The notes beneath the pieces were generated by a model. It did not search any database, was not told the DNA's origin, and saw only the letters and a program-made list of their open reading frames with translations. A stretch of 64,000 nucleotides of DNA from Strongylocentrotus droebachiensis (taxonomy: Eukaryota > Echinodermata > Echinoidea > Camarodonta > Strongylocentrotidae). The position numbers and the translations under genes were made by a program. Numbering within the stretch: position 1 is the stretch's first letter; each line of letters begins with the position of its first letter. Location of the stretch: positions 124,001-188,000 of the forward strand of contig JAVYIG010000318.1 of assembly GCA_035222895.1 (NCBI GenBank), given 5' to 3'. Of this stretch, positions 36,110 through 50,215 are shown one piece after another.

Positions 36110-39100
36110 ATGAATGATTTTTTTCGAACATTTATCTTTCTTGCCTTCATCGTATCTCAAACTTATGAGACAAGTGTGTCTACTCGTATCTGGAACCCAG
36201 AAGTCCTCCCAGTCGTTGGAGAGAATATCACACTTGCCTGCATTTACACGCCCCCATCCACGTCTCGGCTACTATCGTGGCAGGACGAGAACGGCATTAT
36301 ACTGGCTATCGAAAGATGTCAAGGAGTGGGATGCACAAACGAGCAAAATGTTCCAGAAATATCCAAGTACAGTTTGAAGGCAGATTCTTCGAGTGGAAAT
36401 CTAACTATTAGGCATTTAACAATAGATGACAGCGGCAGATATCAGTGCTTTGTCGGCACTTTTTCTGATGCAGCTTATGATGGGATTGAACTGAATGTGG
36501 TGTTATCAGGTAATATGTTTCCGTTGTATCGTATTATTCTCGGTATACTAATAAAATGTACGAACATACATAATTCGTCGGCTGCCTGCAAGAGGACCGT
36601 GAAAGTTGTCTATTGCCAATGGTAGTATTGGTTATTTGTATTTTTGTATTTATTAACATTTATTTCCTTCTCAACGGTACAATATGAAACAAATTGTTTA
36701 TATAAATTATATATGTAAGAATGATGTCAACAAAGAGTATACAATAAGTAATTCAGATAACAGAAGGAGGCGAAAACTCGAAGCCTACGAATTCTTTGTT
36801 AATTTATGAAATTAAAATGTGGTTAGAAAATGATAGGGTTAGAATTTGTGTCACTGCACGAAAAGATACATATTTCCAAACAACCAGTCTAAATTTCATT
36901 TGTGACTGATAATCATGCCACCTGCAGTCACTGTCATTTTGTAATCATGATAACGTGTCAAGTGTGGTACATTTTTAGTCTCAGATGTCATAGTTTTGGG
37001 GAGACATTTCGCTTGGAATGAAAACTGTATGAATGTTGTCTCACCTCCAGTCGAACCTAGATTGCTTTCCATCACTGACGGTCGGACTGAGAATCGATAC
37101 AAGTATGGTTCATCTGTGAGCATCACATCTGGGCAAACCCACAACCTAACATGTTCAGTCCAAGACGCTAGGCCACCTGCACAACTGGTGTGGCACGTTC
37201 CCGAAGAAGTGGGGGTTCGACTGGAAGATCAGTATAACGTTGTTCACGGTGACGCTTACACCTCTCGAAGAGTTATTTCTGTAACTCCGTCTAGGGATGA
37301 TGATGGAAAGGTTTTCCGCTGTGTGGCATCGCATCGGGAGCTGGATAATGAGCTTCAAATATTCATCCAATTAGATGTTCAAGGTGATTATCTTACTAAT
37401 GATATCATCCCATGTTCACTCCGTGTGTGTGTTCTACCTAATAAGTGAATATTCCTCCCAAATGTCAGGGTTTTCCTAAATGGATAAAACATTCAACATC
37501 TTCTAAATCGTTTCCCACTCTTCACTTGATCCCATGATGCCTTCACCGATATCATACTGTTTTCATATTGTTACCAATAGTTCACTTTAGTATCTCTCCT
37601 TTCAGTAGCTGACTCCGTATGAAATGTGGGTTCTTCCTTTTTCTACCAACTCAGTACCGCCAAGTGACCTCGAGCTTACTGCGTATGGAACCATAGCTTC
37701 CAACGCAACAGAGACAAGAAGTGTCATTATCTTTGAAGATTCTGCAACATCATTCACCTGCAAGAGTGTAGGATCTCGTCCAAAAGCTCTGATATCGTGG
37801 ACCATTGGTTCAGAGGACGCCCTAGGAAGCACAACATCTACGTCTACGACGAATGAGGCCGACCAAGGTCTACGTGACACCAAGTCCACTCTTGAGTTGA
37901 TTCCAAGGAGGAGGCATCACAATAAACTCCTCCGATGTGTGGCCTGTGCTGGTATAAATCAAAGTCACACAGAAGTGAGGGTTATAGTGTTTGGTGAGTA
38001 TTCGTACGTTGTATTTAATGATCTTCTCTAACTCACAAAAGCTGACCGAATGCGGTCTTGGACATACTGCAAAACATTTGGACATATTTATGTACCTGAT
38101 GTTAAACTATTTAATTCGAATAACCGGGTTAACTCATACCACGGTTTGCCAATCATGCAACAAGATATCTCAAAAGAGTGAAAATGTAGAAAATATGTAG
38201 TGACATACCTTCGGGACGGCTAAAGCAAATTCCTTTAGATATCAACCGATTTGTTCCTGTTGTCAGAATATTTGAGATTTATGGGTCAGGTTGTTAACAT
38301 ATATCATCAGGTTTAAAGTCCTGTATCGGTAAATATGATATATGCAAGTCAATAATAAAAACAAACTGTGACATAAGGAATGCACTTTGCTTTTCAAGGA
38401 CCACCGGATCCTCCTTACCTAAATGGAACAGAAGGATTGCAGGATGGAGTTTCATCAAACGTGACTTGCACATCGAACAATGGCTACCCAGCACCAGCTT
38501 TCCAATGGTACCTTGGTTCAGAAAACATCACCAAAGATTATAATACACAGTATTCGAGGAATATAGATCATCGACTTGATGCCATAAGTGTTTTCAATTT
38601 CACACCGTCAATAGACGATCATGGGGAACTCCTTGTCTGTCAAGTTGTTCAACCAAACGCTTCATCCATGAAATATTGGAGTGTCAGTGAGGTGCTTCAT
38701 GTTCTTTGTAAGTCTGATAAATTTAATCCTAAATCGTTCATCAAGTAGATCTTATTACGAGACAGCTATCTTACGTTGCCTCACCGTCATAGAGACATTA
38801 CTACCGTTCACAAATTTGGTGTTAGCATCCTGTTTGCTTTGAGCCGGCGATTATATTTACGTTTCTATTATTATATTGAACAGGCAAGGTAAGCTTTTTG
38901 TTTTACAAACATCACCTGGCTTGATTGTCTATCATTTTACAAATTACTGTTTGTGTTTCAAGAACATTTATGAATTATACAGGTTTGGTTCAGATAAATA
39001 CCTAAGTATACCATATTCCTGTAGAAAGACCATTCTATGTTACGATAATAGTGCTGACATGCTAGTTTTACGCAATATTGGTAACTATTAAAACATGTAT

Positions 39101-40202
39101 TAACTACGCTAATAAGGAACATCATCTCAAATGTTATTTTCCTGAGCCTCGCATTATTGTTTCCTGAACGTATTTTGTTCTTTCCAAATACAAACATGTA
39201 GATTATCCTGCTATTGTGGGCTACTCTGTTCGTCGGGTTTATAGTGATCACCACAGCGTTGATGCCATTCTTACATGTACTTCAGATAGCAGACCCCTAG
39301 CCTCAATAACATGGTTCTTGAATGACAAGGAACTCAACAACGGCACCCGCCATCACATTCACCACAGTCATCCACAAGAAGATAACTTGGGATCGAGTAA
39401 TCTGATTATTGTAAATATATCGACCGAAGACGATGGCAACTATACATGTTTGGCTGCAACAAGGCTTGGGGGCGACAGGGCAACTATAACCTTTTCATAT
39501 TCTGGTAAATCTTCTACAATCAGACCAAGGCGCATTTATGTAAAATTTGTATGTCCTATTGTTCAGATTGCCTGGTACAGTGCTGTGCCCATTATAATCC
39601 AAGATAACAAATGACATAACAGTATCATACTGCTACGATTGTTTAACCTATGTATTGAGATGATAACCCAGTTACAGGGACTATCGGCAAATGTTACAGT
39701 ACCTTTGTCGACCTTTATGACATGTTAAACAAAGTCCAATAGAAAATTGATTTGGGGTTACAGGTGGGTTGAATATTGTAAAACTGCCTGAAAATTGGGT
39801 GAACGTAAAGCGTAGGGTTATGGTTAGGTTTAGGTAAAGGGTTTGGCCCAGGATTTACAAAGAAAATCGAACAATTAGAGTTCGGTTGGTGTACGAAGTG
39901 ATCGGGTTGTCGCCAGAACATGTGACATACAGTCGTCACTACGACAGTACGATATGAATATTTATATCCAAATAAATTGTATTGCTTGGATACTTGTACT
40001 CACTGATATCATCTTTTTGAAATTTCTCGCAGGGATTCCAGATCCGCCTTATGAGTGCACCGTCGATCAAAACCAGACGACATCATCTACTCTCTTCGTT
40101 GCTTGGCAACCTGGAATCGATCATGGGTTTCAGCAAAATATCACTTTGGAGTATATTACGAGGAAAATCTTCATTAGAGGATATTTTTGTATATCGCGAT
40201 AG
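36110..40202 (+). CDS. Gene F (type 2): secreted five-Ig protein with truncated FN3
   Basis: Exons: 36110-36509 (signal peptide and Ig1), 37051-37383 (Ig2), 37655-37993 (Ig3), 38399-38707 (Ig4), 39202-39504 (Ig5), 40033-40202 (FN3 start, then TAG). They sum to 618 codons including the stop, with every junction phase 1 and GT/AG. The start ATG at 36110 is chosen because it aligns with the starts of D and H and precedes a hydrophobic stretch (FIFLAFIVS). This is the most complete type 2 gene. FN3 ends after about 55 residues, before the second half of the domain, with no membrane anchor. Ig2 has the ARPPAQLVW core, Ig4 the NGYPAPAFQWYLGS core. Predicted secreted recognition protein; ligand unknown. 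Confidence 0.8.
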
Positions 40203-42076
40203 ACAATATATATATATATATATATTTTTAGTAGTTTTAAGATAATTTTTGCCTATAAATTTAAAGATAGGATAATTATTACACGTCGCTCTGAAGAGCG
40301 CACTCTCTCGTTTGGATATGGACAAGGTGATGTACTCGTTAATAGATAGTACTTTATTTATTTATTTAATTCTTGGTATAATACAAATCGTACATACAGT
40401 ACAATAATGCAAATAGTTAAATCAAACAAAGTCCAGATGATAATCAGGGTAGCTTGACCACTGAGGTTGAAATAATTCAAGAAAATAGTACAATCAATAT
40501 CAGTCATGAAACATAATTCGTAATTCAATGGATAAAATTAATTGCATTTGTGATCAAAGATATAAAGTATTTAAAAATGAGTTGAAAAGAGAATTTAATT
40601 CTAATCAAAGGTTTGAGTATCAAAATGTGTAAACATATTGCAAAACAATAAGCCGTTTAAGTGGCCAATGAACTTATTCTATCTTATTCTATGCAGGCTT
40701 GAATGGTGTGAAAGATTGTTTATATTGTATTATGATTTAAGATTATATTTATTGTACTATAATCTAATTAATACTAAATGACTGAATTATGTGGCGACAA
40801 ATTTTCACCGAAGTATAGTACACGAGAGATTGTAATAACATCATCAAATAAACCAATACCTCTAAAAAAAAAAAAATAGGCGAGGTCATTGAATCGTCCA
40901 CATTCAAAGGTGTTTTTCTCTTCTTTATCTTACTTTACATTTGCATTTAAGCGCCAACTGAGCCTGGTAGGGGAGAACACTTCTTTATTCGCGCTCTTTT
41001 TTGTTAATACTTAGTTTTTCGTCATTTTACCTTAAATTTGCAATCACGAGCCAAATGAGGTTGGGGAAAAAGATTCAGAATAGGTTTGGAAATTTCGCAG
41101 TGATCGAGAATTAAAACTGATTGAAAGGACAAAAGACAGTGTTGACAGTCTGGTCAATCCTTTGACTAGACTCAATGGCAGCTTATGCGTCTTTCATCGA
41201 GAATGGGCAGTCCCTAATCTTTGATAATTTTGTGTTATTGTAAACTTCATTCATTTATTTATTTAGTTAACAAACTGCTTTTCCTGATAGCCATGCTTGT
41301 TGGAAACAACGTGAATAAATAAAATATTTACAAATATAATAAGTACAAATTTGAGACATAAATAACAAACGAAACAAAGACAAATACAATATTATGAATA
41401 CAATATTGCAAAGTGTAACAAAACATACGGTATAATCAAAACATCTATTTGATTAAACAAATTCCAAGTTCTGTTTAATGTCGTTGAAATGACAATGAGA
41501 TAATAAATAGGAAATTGTTCAGAGGGGATATATTGAGGGAGAGTAAATATAGTTTGTAAAGAAGGATTGAGAGAGAATGAGAGAGAGATAGAGAGAGAGA
41601 GAGGAAAAGAGAGAGAAAGGGTAAGGGGGGAGCGATGGAGAACAAAGGATTGCGTGGGTATATTACAAGAGTCATGAGTCAGCTAAAGTGTATGTCCTAG
41701 AACAGTGTACAAGTAGGGTACAAAATATACGGAACATGAGAGATGGGTAGAAAGCGGGACAGAAAGAGAATGAGGATGGGTGAGACAAAAAGACAGTTAG
41801 AAAAACAGAAAGAAAGAAAGAAAGATCCTTCATACATGTACATGAATACATACAGTAACCGGTAAGTACGCGGTAATGTCTCCAGATGGCACAAAAAAAG
41901 TAATACAAAAATTGCTTTGAAATATTTGAGTGAAGAGGCTATAGTCTATGTTCGTTCTGAATTGTATGTATTCCCTTTTTTCGACCACATTAAAGTTCTT
42001 GAAGGGAGGCAGTGGTTTGTGATCGTGTTTCGACTGAATATTGGGGTTTCGTGAAACTTTGGAATACATTTTAAAT
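40203..42076. other. Spacer after gene F: TA and GA simple repeats, LINE debris
   Basis: Contains a TA run (about 40207-40226), a GA-rich run (about 41577-41618) and degraded LINE-like sequence on the minus strand. No gene recognised. It resembles the spacer before gene E in order and content. Confidence 0.5.
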
Positions 42077-42358
42077 TTAGATCAATCTTTGAACCTGCCA
42101 CCTTAAATTAATTGTCTTTCCAATGTAAGACCTGCCATAAATCTGGTATGTGGGTCTTGGATGCGCTCCCAGAAAAATTCTTGATAGCCTGTTATGAAGT
42201 TTTACCAGTTTGTCTAAGAGTAAATCGGAACAGTTTGACCAGACAATGTCACTAAAGTCGAATAACGGCATTACGAGGGAGGTACATGACAGTAAATAAA
42301 ATGCAATTGTCTTTGAGCTTTTCTTGGTCATGAAGTCAACATGGTAACTATTTGACAT
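42077..42358 (-). mobile_element. LINE reverse-transcriptase C-terminal fragment
   Basis: A 93-codon minus-strand frame contains SCTSLVMPLFDFSDIVW and KLVKLHNRLSRIFLGA. This is the typical thumb/C-terminal segment of CR1/L2/Jockey-type LINE polymerases (…P.fDY.d.vW…kLq.lqNra.R.i). It is a fragment only, and the paralogous copy before gene E is more decayed. Confidence 0.8.
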
Positions 42359-42667
42359 ATTTTAGTCCAGAAATCCAACTTAGCATTTAAAATCGTTTGA
42401 TCAAGTAACTGAAACACGATTAGATTTGGTATCATATGCTATATACATATATTTAGGCTTTTCTAGTCTAGAAATAGTAGGGAAGAAATACGTTGCTTCC
42501 TGTTTTTGTTTGTTATTGGAACTTTTTAATAGTGAATGAAAACACGGTTAAGTTAGATATTCATACGCACCATATACCCATTGCTACAATAACATCAAGA
42601 GCCTAAGTCAAACTTTTGCCATAAATGTTCCAATCGGAATTAATTTTGTCACAATGTCTGAAGTAGA

Positions 42668-42800
42668 AGAGCGCCCTTCTTGTTAAAACATTTACAGCAT
42701 GCATACTGTCATTTCAAATTGATGGTTTGCTGAAGTTTGTGAAACTGAATCGGTGTCAGAAGGACACGATGATAATTGTTTCAATTCAAACGCTATAAAT
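42668..42800 (+). promoter_or_regulatory. Putative type 1 promoter block of gene G
   Basis: Starts AGAGCGCCCTTCTTG, includes GAAACTGAAT at 42741-42750 and GTGTCAGAAGG, with TATAAAT at 42794-42800, about 125 bp before the start codon. Confidence 0.5.
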
Positions 42801-42924
42801 CACCAACTTTCAAAGTATGGTTTATCAGTTCAAAGGCATGTCGGACTGCGTACATATTCAGCGAGAGTGTATGTTATGAGCTCGTCAAATAGAATTTCGA
42901 CTGACGTGATTCGATTGCTGAATA

Positions 42925-45900
42925 ATGGTGCCGATTTGTGCAGAAGTTCTTCTTTTTCTCATCGTTATAATCTCCAAATCTGGTAAGTTTTAATTCATGT
43001 TAACATGATAAAGTCGTTGGTACTCAGTCAATGCGGAGAATTAGAGAGATGTAATTAATTCAATACACTAACCATTAGTGTTTGCATTCATGTTTTGAAA
43101 TTGTTGTCTATCTCATTATCCGCTTTTATTACTTTACTCTCTGTATTCTTTGGTGGAATTAAATAGATAGATGAAAAAACTATCAAATCACGACGATTGT
43201 ATAACAATTCCGATCATGGGCAACAAAAATGGTAGTAAAGCTAAACTAACAAAATAATGTTACCAACTCCAATCTTTGTCGTGCATCTTGTTAACACTAG
43301 TTGCCTTCTACGCCAAGTCGTATTGGAAGCTATTTGGGCAAATTATAATAAATGGTCGTAACATTTGCCCATTTTATTTTATTGTAAATTTGTTTATCAG
43401 AGACACCCTCCTAATCACTAAATTCGCATTTCATTTTCTGAATACGTCCGGTGCCCCCCCCCCCCCCCTCCTCCACCGATCATCCCAGTGCCCTTTCAGT
43501 GGGTGGCATGCGTTATGTCACCATCTGATGCATACTATTAATAATATAGTAGGTACCTTTCTTATAGAAACTCGTTTCTTTTCACCCATGCAGGATACCA
43601 TGCTTTTGAAGTGTCTATTCAGACGTTCAATTCTCTTCCAGTCATTGGGGAAGACTTCACGATGGTATGTACCTTCACACCGAAGAGGCGATATCGGCGG
43701 CTAATTTGGGCAAAGGGTGACAACATTGTGGTAGCCTCTCACGTTTGTTTGCCGTTTTCAGATTGTACAATGGTTACCGTTCCTTATTTATCGAAGCTCA
43801 GCTTTTTGGCAGACACTGGCAGCGGAAATTTAACGTTAAAGAAACTTGACAGAAATGATAGCGACAATTACCTGTGCACAGTAAAAAGTGCATATGGGGT
43901 GGAGAATCCAGGATCAGATACCATTCACGTGACACCATTGTCACCAGGTATGCTATTGTAATGAATTTTCACAAGAAAACTCAAGGATATTTATGATGAT
44001 ATTATGACGATATATGAGTGTACTTTTCATTAAAATCTTAACCAAACCCCCTTTTTCCTGTATTCTATTATATAAATACCACTATGGGAAGCTTGCAACC
44101 AATTTAAGGTTGCATATTTTCACATGTTATTAACAGGAAAGTAATTGACTTGATACATGCCTATTATATCATTATTTTAAGAAATGTCCTGATAATACCA
44201 GCACAATTTTAGTTTGTGAAATACTGAGGGGTTTGCTAGTTGTTATCGTACGGGGAGCAGGGAATGAACTACGATAATGTACAAAGACAATATTTGTGAA
44301 TCTATTTTTATTTGGTAACAACTTTAACAACTTAATATCTAAAGCAATGGTTCATAACATTACTTTTGAAGGAACTGTGTCAATTGTAGGTTATGTTACA
44401 TTGCCTAACTTTGAAGTGGTAATCTTGGAAAAGCTGTTTTAAAGTAATTAGTTTTTCCATCTCAAGGAAGTAGACTGTTAGAGTAGAGAATTTTAATTGA
44501 AAGCGACATTTATTAATCGTGACTATTTCCCCTTATGTCGCCAGCTCCGCCAAATAGGATACTTATCACGGATGAGAGATCGGGCGGTTATTACACTAAC
44601 AACGCCGATATGACGGTAACTGCTGGAGAGCTGTATACCATCACATGTGTAGCATTTGGGGCAAGGCCTCCTACAATACTGGAATGGCGTATACCAGATG
44701 ACGTAACTGTTGTTCTTCAAAACCAGTCTGATGTCGCACAAGGCAACAGCTTTATCTCTCGGAAGGCAATTACAATCACACCCTCTACAAATGATCGAGG
44801 AAAGAATCTCCGCTGCGTGGCATCACATCCTGAACTACCAAGCAGCCGTCAGAGTTCAGTTTACCTTAAGGTTCAAGGTAAGGAATACATTTACACAAGT
44901 ACAACGCGTATTCACTTTCTCACAGCCTGGCAGTTTTTTTTTTTTAAATCACAATTAACATCAATGTCAGTAAAGTGAGTCCACGTCTTCCTGTTTTTAC
45001 CTTGTATCAATTGCCACTCAGATATAAAATACTAAATCGTCTATTTTGCTTTGGATATTTTGTACTTTTACTGCACTTATAGAAACATATTTTGTTATCG
45101 CTCCTAGAAGAAATGTTTATGTTGCCTTATATTTTGTTTCTGTCATGAAGCTCAACTGACCATCATGCTCTCTTCTACAACTGGAGATAACAAGCACATT
45201 TAGCGTTTCTTACAAGACTTAGAAATATGATTTCACGTTCTTCCCCTCTCTCTGTCTTTCTTATATAGTTCTACCATATAGTATGTTGATTTTTCCAAGT
45301 GGAAATAACAAGGAACACGAATCTGGTTCATCATTCATTAACGTTCAAGAAGGTTCATCGACTTCGATCACTTGTAAAAGTATTGGATCATTACCAGCGG
45401 TTACTTTATCGCTGACTCTTCTTGGTGACACCGATACTTTTCCCGGTAACCTTACAACGTATCACAATGCTTTAGATGTAAGTTTGTTTGACACCGAAAG
45501 TACCATCGCAATACATCCAGAGAGAAAGCACCATGGAATGTTCATTCAATGCTATGTATCTCTAGACGGAGACTTTATACATGTACTATTAGCCAAGTTG
45601 ATCGTTTACGGTGAGTTTAAAGTTTTTAATATATCGGCATTTTATCTTCCTTTTAATATTCCCAGTGAGAAAATGCATTTTTATTATGGATTTAATCCAC
45701 TGTAAGGCCCTATCTTCGCTACGATCATAAGGACATTGTTATATGTATGTATCGTTATCTACCCAGTTAAAATGAATCATTATCATTGATAAGTTATCGT
45801 CACCTATGATGGGGAGAAAATGTGAACGTTTATCATTGTATACCTCGATTTTCTCCTCGCCTTTAAAAAAAATAATACGTCTGAAAACGCATAATTCTTT

Positions 45901-46465
45901 TCTCTTAATGACAATTTGACTCATTAAGGCTTTACCAATAATCATATATTTCATTTCATTGTAAAGGCCCACCAGATAATGTTAAAATGACAACCCCCGA
46001 TGATCTACGTGATGGTATAGACACCAACGTAAACTGCAAAGCTGTTAATGGATATCCTGCTCCGTTTATCCAATGGTACATCGGATCTACAAATGTGACG
46101 CATCATTCTTCTCTTAAGACTTCAATGAATGAAGCTGATCGGTATGATGCTGAAAGCACCCTTACCCTCATACCAAAAAGGATTCATTATAGGAAATCTC
46201 TTCTCTGTCAGGCAGTTCAACCTACAACACCCTCTATGCAGGAAGTTCAACCCACAACACTTTCAATGCGGTCAGTGACAGTGAATGATAGCATGGTTCT
46301 GAACATATCATGTAAGTTTTCATTTCAGTAAAACTTTTGGTAAGGAGATCATTATAAAGAATCTCCTAAAACTGCGTAGGATATAGTTCACGAACTATCC
46401 TCAGGAGTCTTCATCTGCTTTTGTTCCCCTTTTTTTCTTCTTTAGATTATACATATTATTTTTTG

Positions 46466-46496
<31 letters not shown>

Positions 46497-47388
46497 AATT
46501 TCTTTAAATGCTACACACTCCCCTTGCTGGTTGCCGTTTTCCTATCTTACGACAGGAGCAGTCAAAGAATAGGGTAGACGTTAATTTTGTCATGCATTGA
46601 CAAGCTTCGTTTGGTCCTAGCACAATAACCTTATATTGAGTCCCAAGTCCTAATCGTATCCTGTGTCCCTTCTTCTATTTGATATCTCCTCTTCTAAAAA
46701 CTGATTTCCAAATTTCTTTTTATAATCTAGACACCCCGATTGTGTCCGTTTCTTATCGACGGCTTACATCAAATAAAGCGCGTTTTGAGTTCGTACTGAC
46801 ATGTACCTCGGACGCCAATCCTCCTGCTTTTATCTTCCAATGGTTCTGTAACGGCACACAGCTGTCTAACGGCACCCGTAACATATCACTCTCCAAGACT
46901 ATACTAGAAGGTGAAACGCTGACTTTCAGCGAGGTGGTCATTCAACACCTTCAGTCCGAAGATCATTGTGATTATGAATGCGTAGCTGTGTCCAGATATG
47001 CTTCAGGTAGTGCACTCTTCAACTCCACATTTTCTCGTAAGTAGAACTGTGTTTTTTCTTTGTATCTTTCCGTTCATTTGTATCTTGTTTATATGATTCT
47101 TTTTTTTGTTGTCATTATATGGATTTGTGCTTGCTTTTTAATAAAAATATTCGCTTCATGGAATTTTCTATTTTTCAAAATGATTAATGATCCAAATTCA
47201 TAGAACTCAAGGAATAATCTCCAATGATTTTTCATTAACGCTTTATCACTGATTAACGTTAACATGCAGTTATCTCCGATTCACCTTCTTGGCTCATCGT
47301 TGACCAAAACCCAACGTCATCTTCAGCTCTCTTCGTTGCCTGGCAACCTCGATGCAACATCAGGTTACGTCAAATTTGGATAGACTGA
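42925..47388 (+). CDS. Gene G (type 1): secreted five-Ig protein with truncated FN3
   Basis: Exons: 42925-42982 (signal peptide, MVPICAEVLLFLIV...), 43594-43947 (Ig1), 44545-44877 (Ig2), 45269-45610 (Ig3), 45967-46311 (Ig4), 46731-47036 (Ig5), 47270-47388 (FN3 start, TGA). They total 619 codons including the stop, all phase 1. This is the only type 1 gene in the window with every part intact. FN3 ends after about 38 residues. Ig3 has Leu instead of the central Trp; Ig4 has the doubled QPTT...M segment. The Ig5 donor reads CGT AAG TAG, so intron retention would stop translation immediately. No transmembrane segment; secretion predicted. Confidence 0.8.
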
Positions 47389-49930
47389 ACATACTATCGA
47401 CAAACATTATTAATTTCAAGGAATCAATGGAGTGGCCCTGCTTTCGAATCGAAGAGTCCTACCTAGTTTTGTATTTGTTATGTATCGGTATTATCATCTT
47501 CCACATAATTATTCATAAGCTCGTTTGCGGACAGAGACCCTTGAATGTTTTATATACACACAAAAGAAAACGTAATATTACAAACATATTCGGAATCTAT
47601 TTAAAGAAAATAGTATGGAGGGCAAATGTTGAAAAGTATCACCTCTGGAGAAGAAATAAAATAATGTTAAAAAACGTAAAATTAATGTTGTGATATAAGT
47701 ATAATTCAAATTCATGTGTTTTGTTTGTAATCGATATAAGTCTGACTATATAATAATACACCCTCGGTTAAGGAGCTGGGAAAAGGGTGACAGATGACTT
47801 ATTCATACCAAAGACTTCTTTATTTGTTTGTTTGTTTTGTTTTATTTTCGCCTTTTTCAACATAAAAGAAAGAAATGTACGAACACGATACATATATATT
47901 ATTAAGATAATTCAAATACAAATATAATCATATCATAAGATAAATAAATAAATTACTTGTACTTTTAAAAGCACGCGTTTGACAAATCAGTTCAAAATTT
48001 AAAGAACGCAGGAGAGCACCATCTTTAGCTAAAACTTGAACGTGATGGCGGTCTTAGAAAAGGAACCTGTATGGGCGACCAAACCTATAGCATATAGTAC
48101 AATCGTATACAAATTAAATATAACCGCTACATAATGAAGTTAAAAAACAAATTCCAGCATAACATGAAATGCGTTAAGTGTGAATGTGTATATTATTTAA
48201 GTGTATGTCTTTTGTTGAACGTTTTATTTATGTTCGTATTTATGTATGAATGTGCAAGTGTGAGTCCGAGTGCATGTGTTTGGAGCGTTTATCAAATTAT
48301 GACTTGTATGCTGATAATAATAAATGCTTCATGGCTGCCTTGAAAACATATTTCGTTGGGAGACTATTCCCCATGTCAGGGCCATGATGTCGTATAGGTT
48401 TATGCGCAATTAGCAATTTGGGGTTTATCAAATGAAAGTTCTTAGAGTTTCCTGTCGGATAAGAATTTATTGTGTTGTTTATGACAAACACATTTTTGAA
48501 TGTTCAGGAAGTAGTTTATCGAAGTATTTGAACATACAGATTGCAACCTAGAAGGTATGGATGTCAAAAACTGTTAATATTTTCAGCTTCTGAAATAAGA
48601 GTTCTGAATTTGCCAAAAAAAGTAAGATCTGGTAAAAAAAAAAAAAAAGGGGATTTACTTTTGTCTGCGCACAGCTTGCCCAAACAATATTACAATGAGT
48701 AAATAAGAACCATTGTATTATACAATAAAAACTAAATTTGTTGAGTAAGTAATTGTTTCATTTTACAAATAACTTTTACACCTTTAAATAATATATATGT
48801 AAAGCGCTTAGGCACATCGTTGGATCGTGTATTGAGCGCTATATAAACACGGAATATTATTATTATTATTAGATATACATATTTAATATAATTGAAATGG
48901 TCATTTTATGTTGGGCATTCATCAGTGATCACTCCGAGAAACAAAGGTTTACGCTTGTTATCAATCAATAAGTTTATTGTCATATCTGTAGTTATGAGTG
49001 CATCATGGTGGTTGAAGTTTATACAAAATGGGTTTTGTGAATATTACGAGATCGCTTACTATACTTAAACCATGTGAACAATTCGGGTAATTCCAGCTGA
49101 AGGTATTCATTGGTGTTCCAAAGTTATTGGATAATATTTTCCTTTACATACAAAAGATAAAGAAATGGTCCCACTTAAACATGTCAACAATGAAACAATT
49201 AATTTATGATCCAACCTAGTACAACGATTCGTTAAGACTCGCTATCTATTTACCTATAAGTGATGATTCTTTCAGTGTACAGTCACCTAAAACACCATTT
49301 GTAAATAGGTGGAATATTCAACAAATTCTGGAACAAATATATATTTTGGCTTCTATAGGTAAACGGTCAAGGAGTAAATGCAGAAAATAAAGGATAATAT
49401 CAAATCTCCCGTAAAGGGCGAGCACTGAACCCTTAATTGGACTTTATGGTCGGTTTTGACTTCCATGCGCGCCATGTCACATGCGTTAAATAATCTATTC
49501 AATAAGACGTTTTGATGCTCAATTTGGAGTGTATTTAAACTGCAGTATCTCTTTGTAAAAGAAACATTGACTACAGTATCTCAACTTAGGACCCCTTACA
49601 TCTAAAGTAGGATATGTGTTGGTACACTTTAGGCTTACAGGCGAAAGTCCAAAATAGATTAGTTGTGATTACTGGAAAGAAAATTCTTTTCGAGGACCAA
49701 CATACGCCCTTTTCATTTTTTGAGAATAGGTCGTCTTCATGAAGTCCAAAAAGGTGATATCCCAAAACACTTCTCCCATTGTATAAAGTTAAACATCTGA
49801 TATCATTTCCTGGTGTTCTTCTTCATATACCAATTGTATACAGCTGAATGGCATCATCAAAAGTTAAAGGAAAACAATAGAAAAATAAATGTCAGTGGTT
49901 GACTTATATTATCAACTAATCTTATACTTC
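47389..49930. other. Spacer after gene G
   Basis: An open frame at 47352-47693 runs out of the FN3 exon in a different frame and includes a hydrophobic stretch (YLVLYLLCIGIIIF). The matching spacer after C is not open, so it is probably chance. No other gene seen. A retroposon tail lies at 48795-48871. Confidence 0.45.
48795..48871 (+). mobile_element. 3' tail of a LINE/SINE retroposon
   Basis: The sequence GTAAAGCGCTTAGGCACATC ... GAGCGCTATATAAACAC ends in an ATT repeat. This is a common 3' end of CR1/L2-like retroposons in marine invertebrates. Only the tail is present. Confidence 0.6.
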
Positions 49931-49939
49931 CAAACAAGC

Positions 49940-50035
49940 CAATTTAAGTAAGTTTCCGAAACCCCCCTTTTATTTGAAACTGACAGCGCACTTATGCTCT
50001 TCAGTGAGACAAATTCCTTTCACTTTCGAAGCGCA
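49940..50035 (+). promoter_or_regulatory. Putative type 2 promoter block of gene H
   Basis: Near-identical to the block before D: AAGTTTCCGAA, GAAACTGACAGCGCACTT (GAAACTGA at 49976-49983) and CTTTCGAAGCGCAAA. GAAACTGA lies 240 bp before the start codon, as in D. Confidence 0.45.
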
Positions 50036-50215
50036 AAGGGGAAGTAAATAAGCATACCGACCACTTTTCTTTGTGTGCACTCACTAAGTCATAAGTAACC
50101 GTTAGTGCACATCGTTCATTGTATAATTATACAAATATTCTGCTAGGTTGTATGATGGTTTATGCAACGCTCCTCTGAAGTTGAAATATACAAGGAAATG
50201 AGACGTAATAACGAC

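Noticed and set aside
47352-47693. 113-codon frame with a hydrophobic stretch, considered as a membrane exon for gene G
   Set aside because: It is out of frame with the FN3 exon, has no acceptor or donor of the right phase, and the matching region after gene C is closed.
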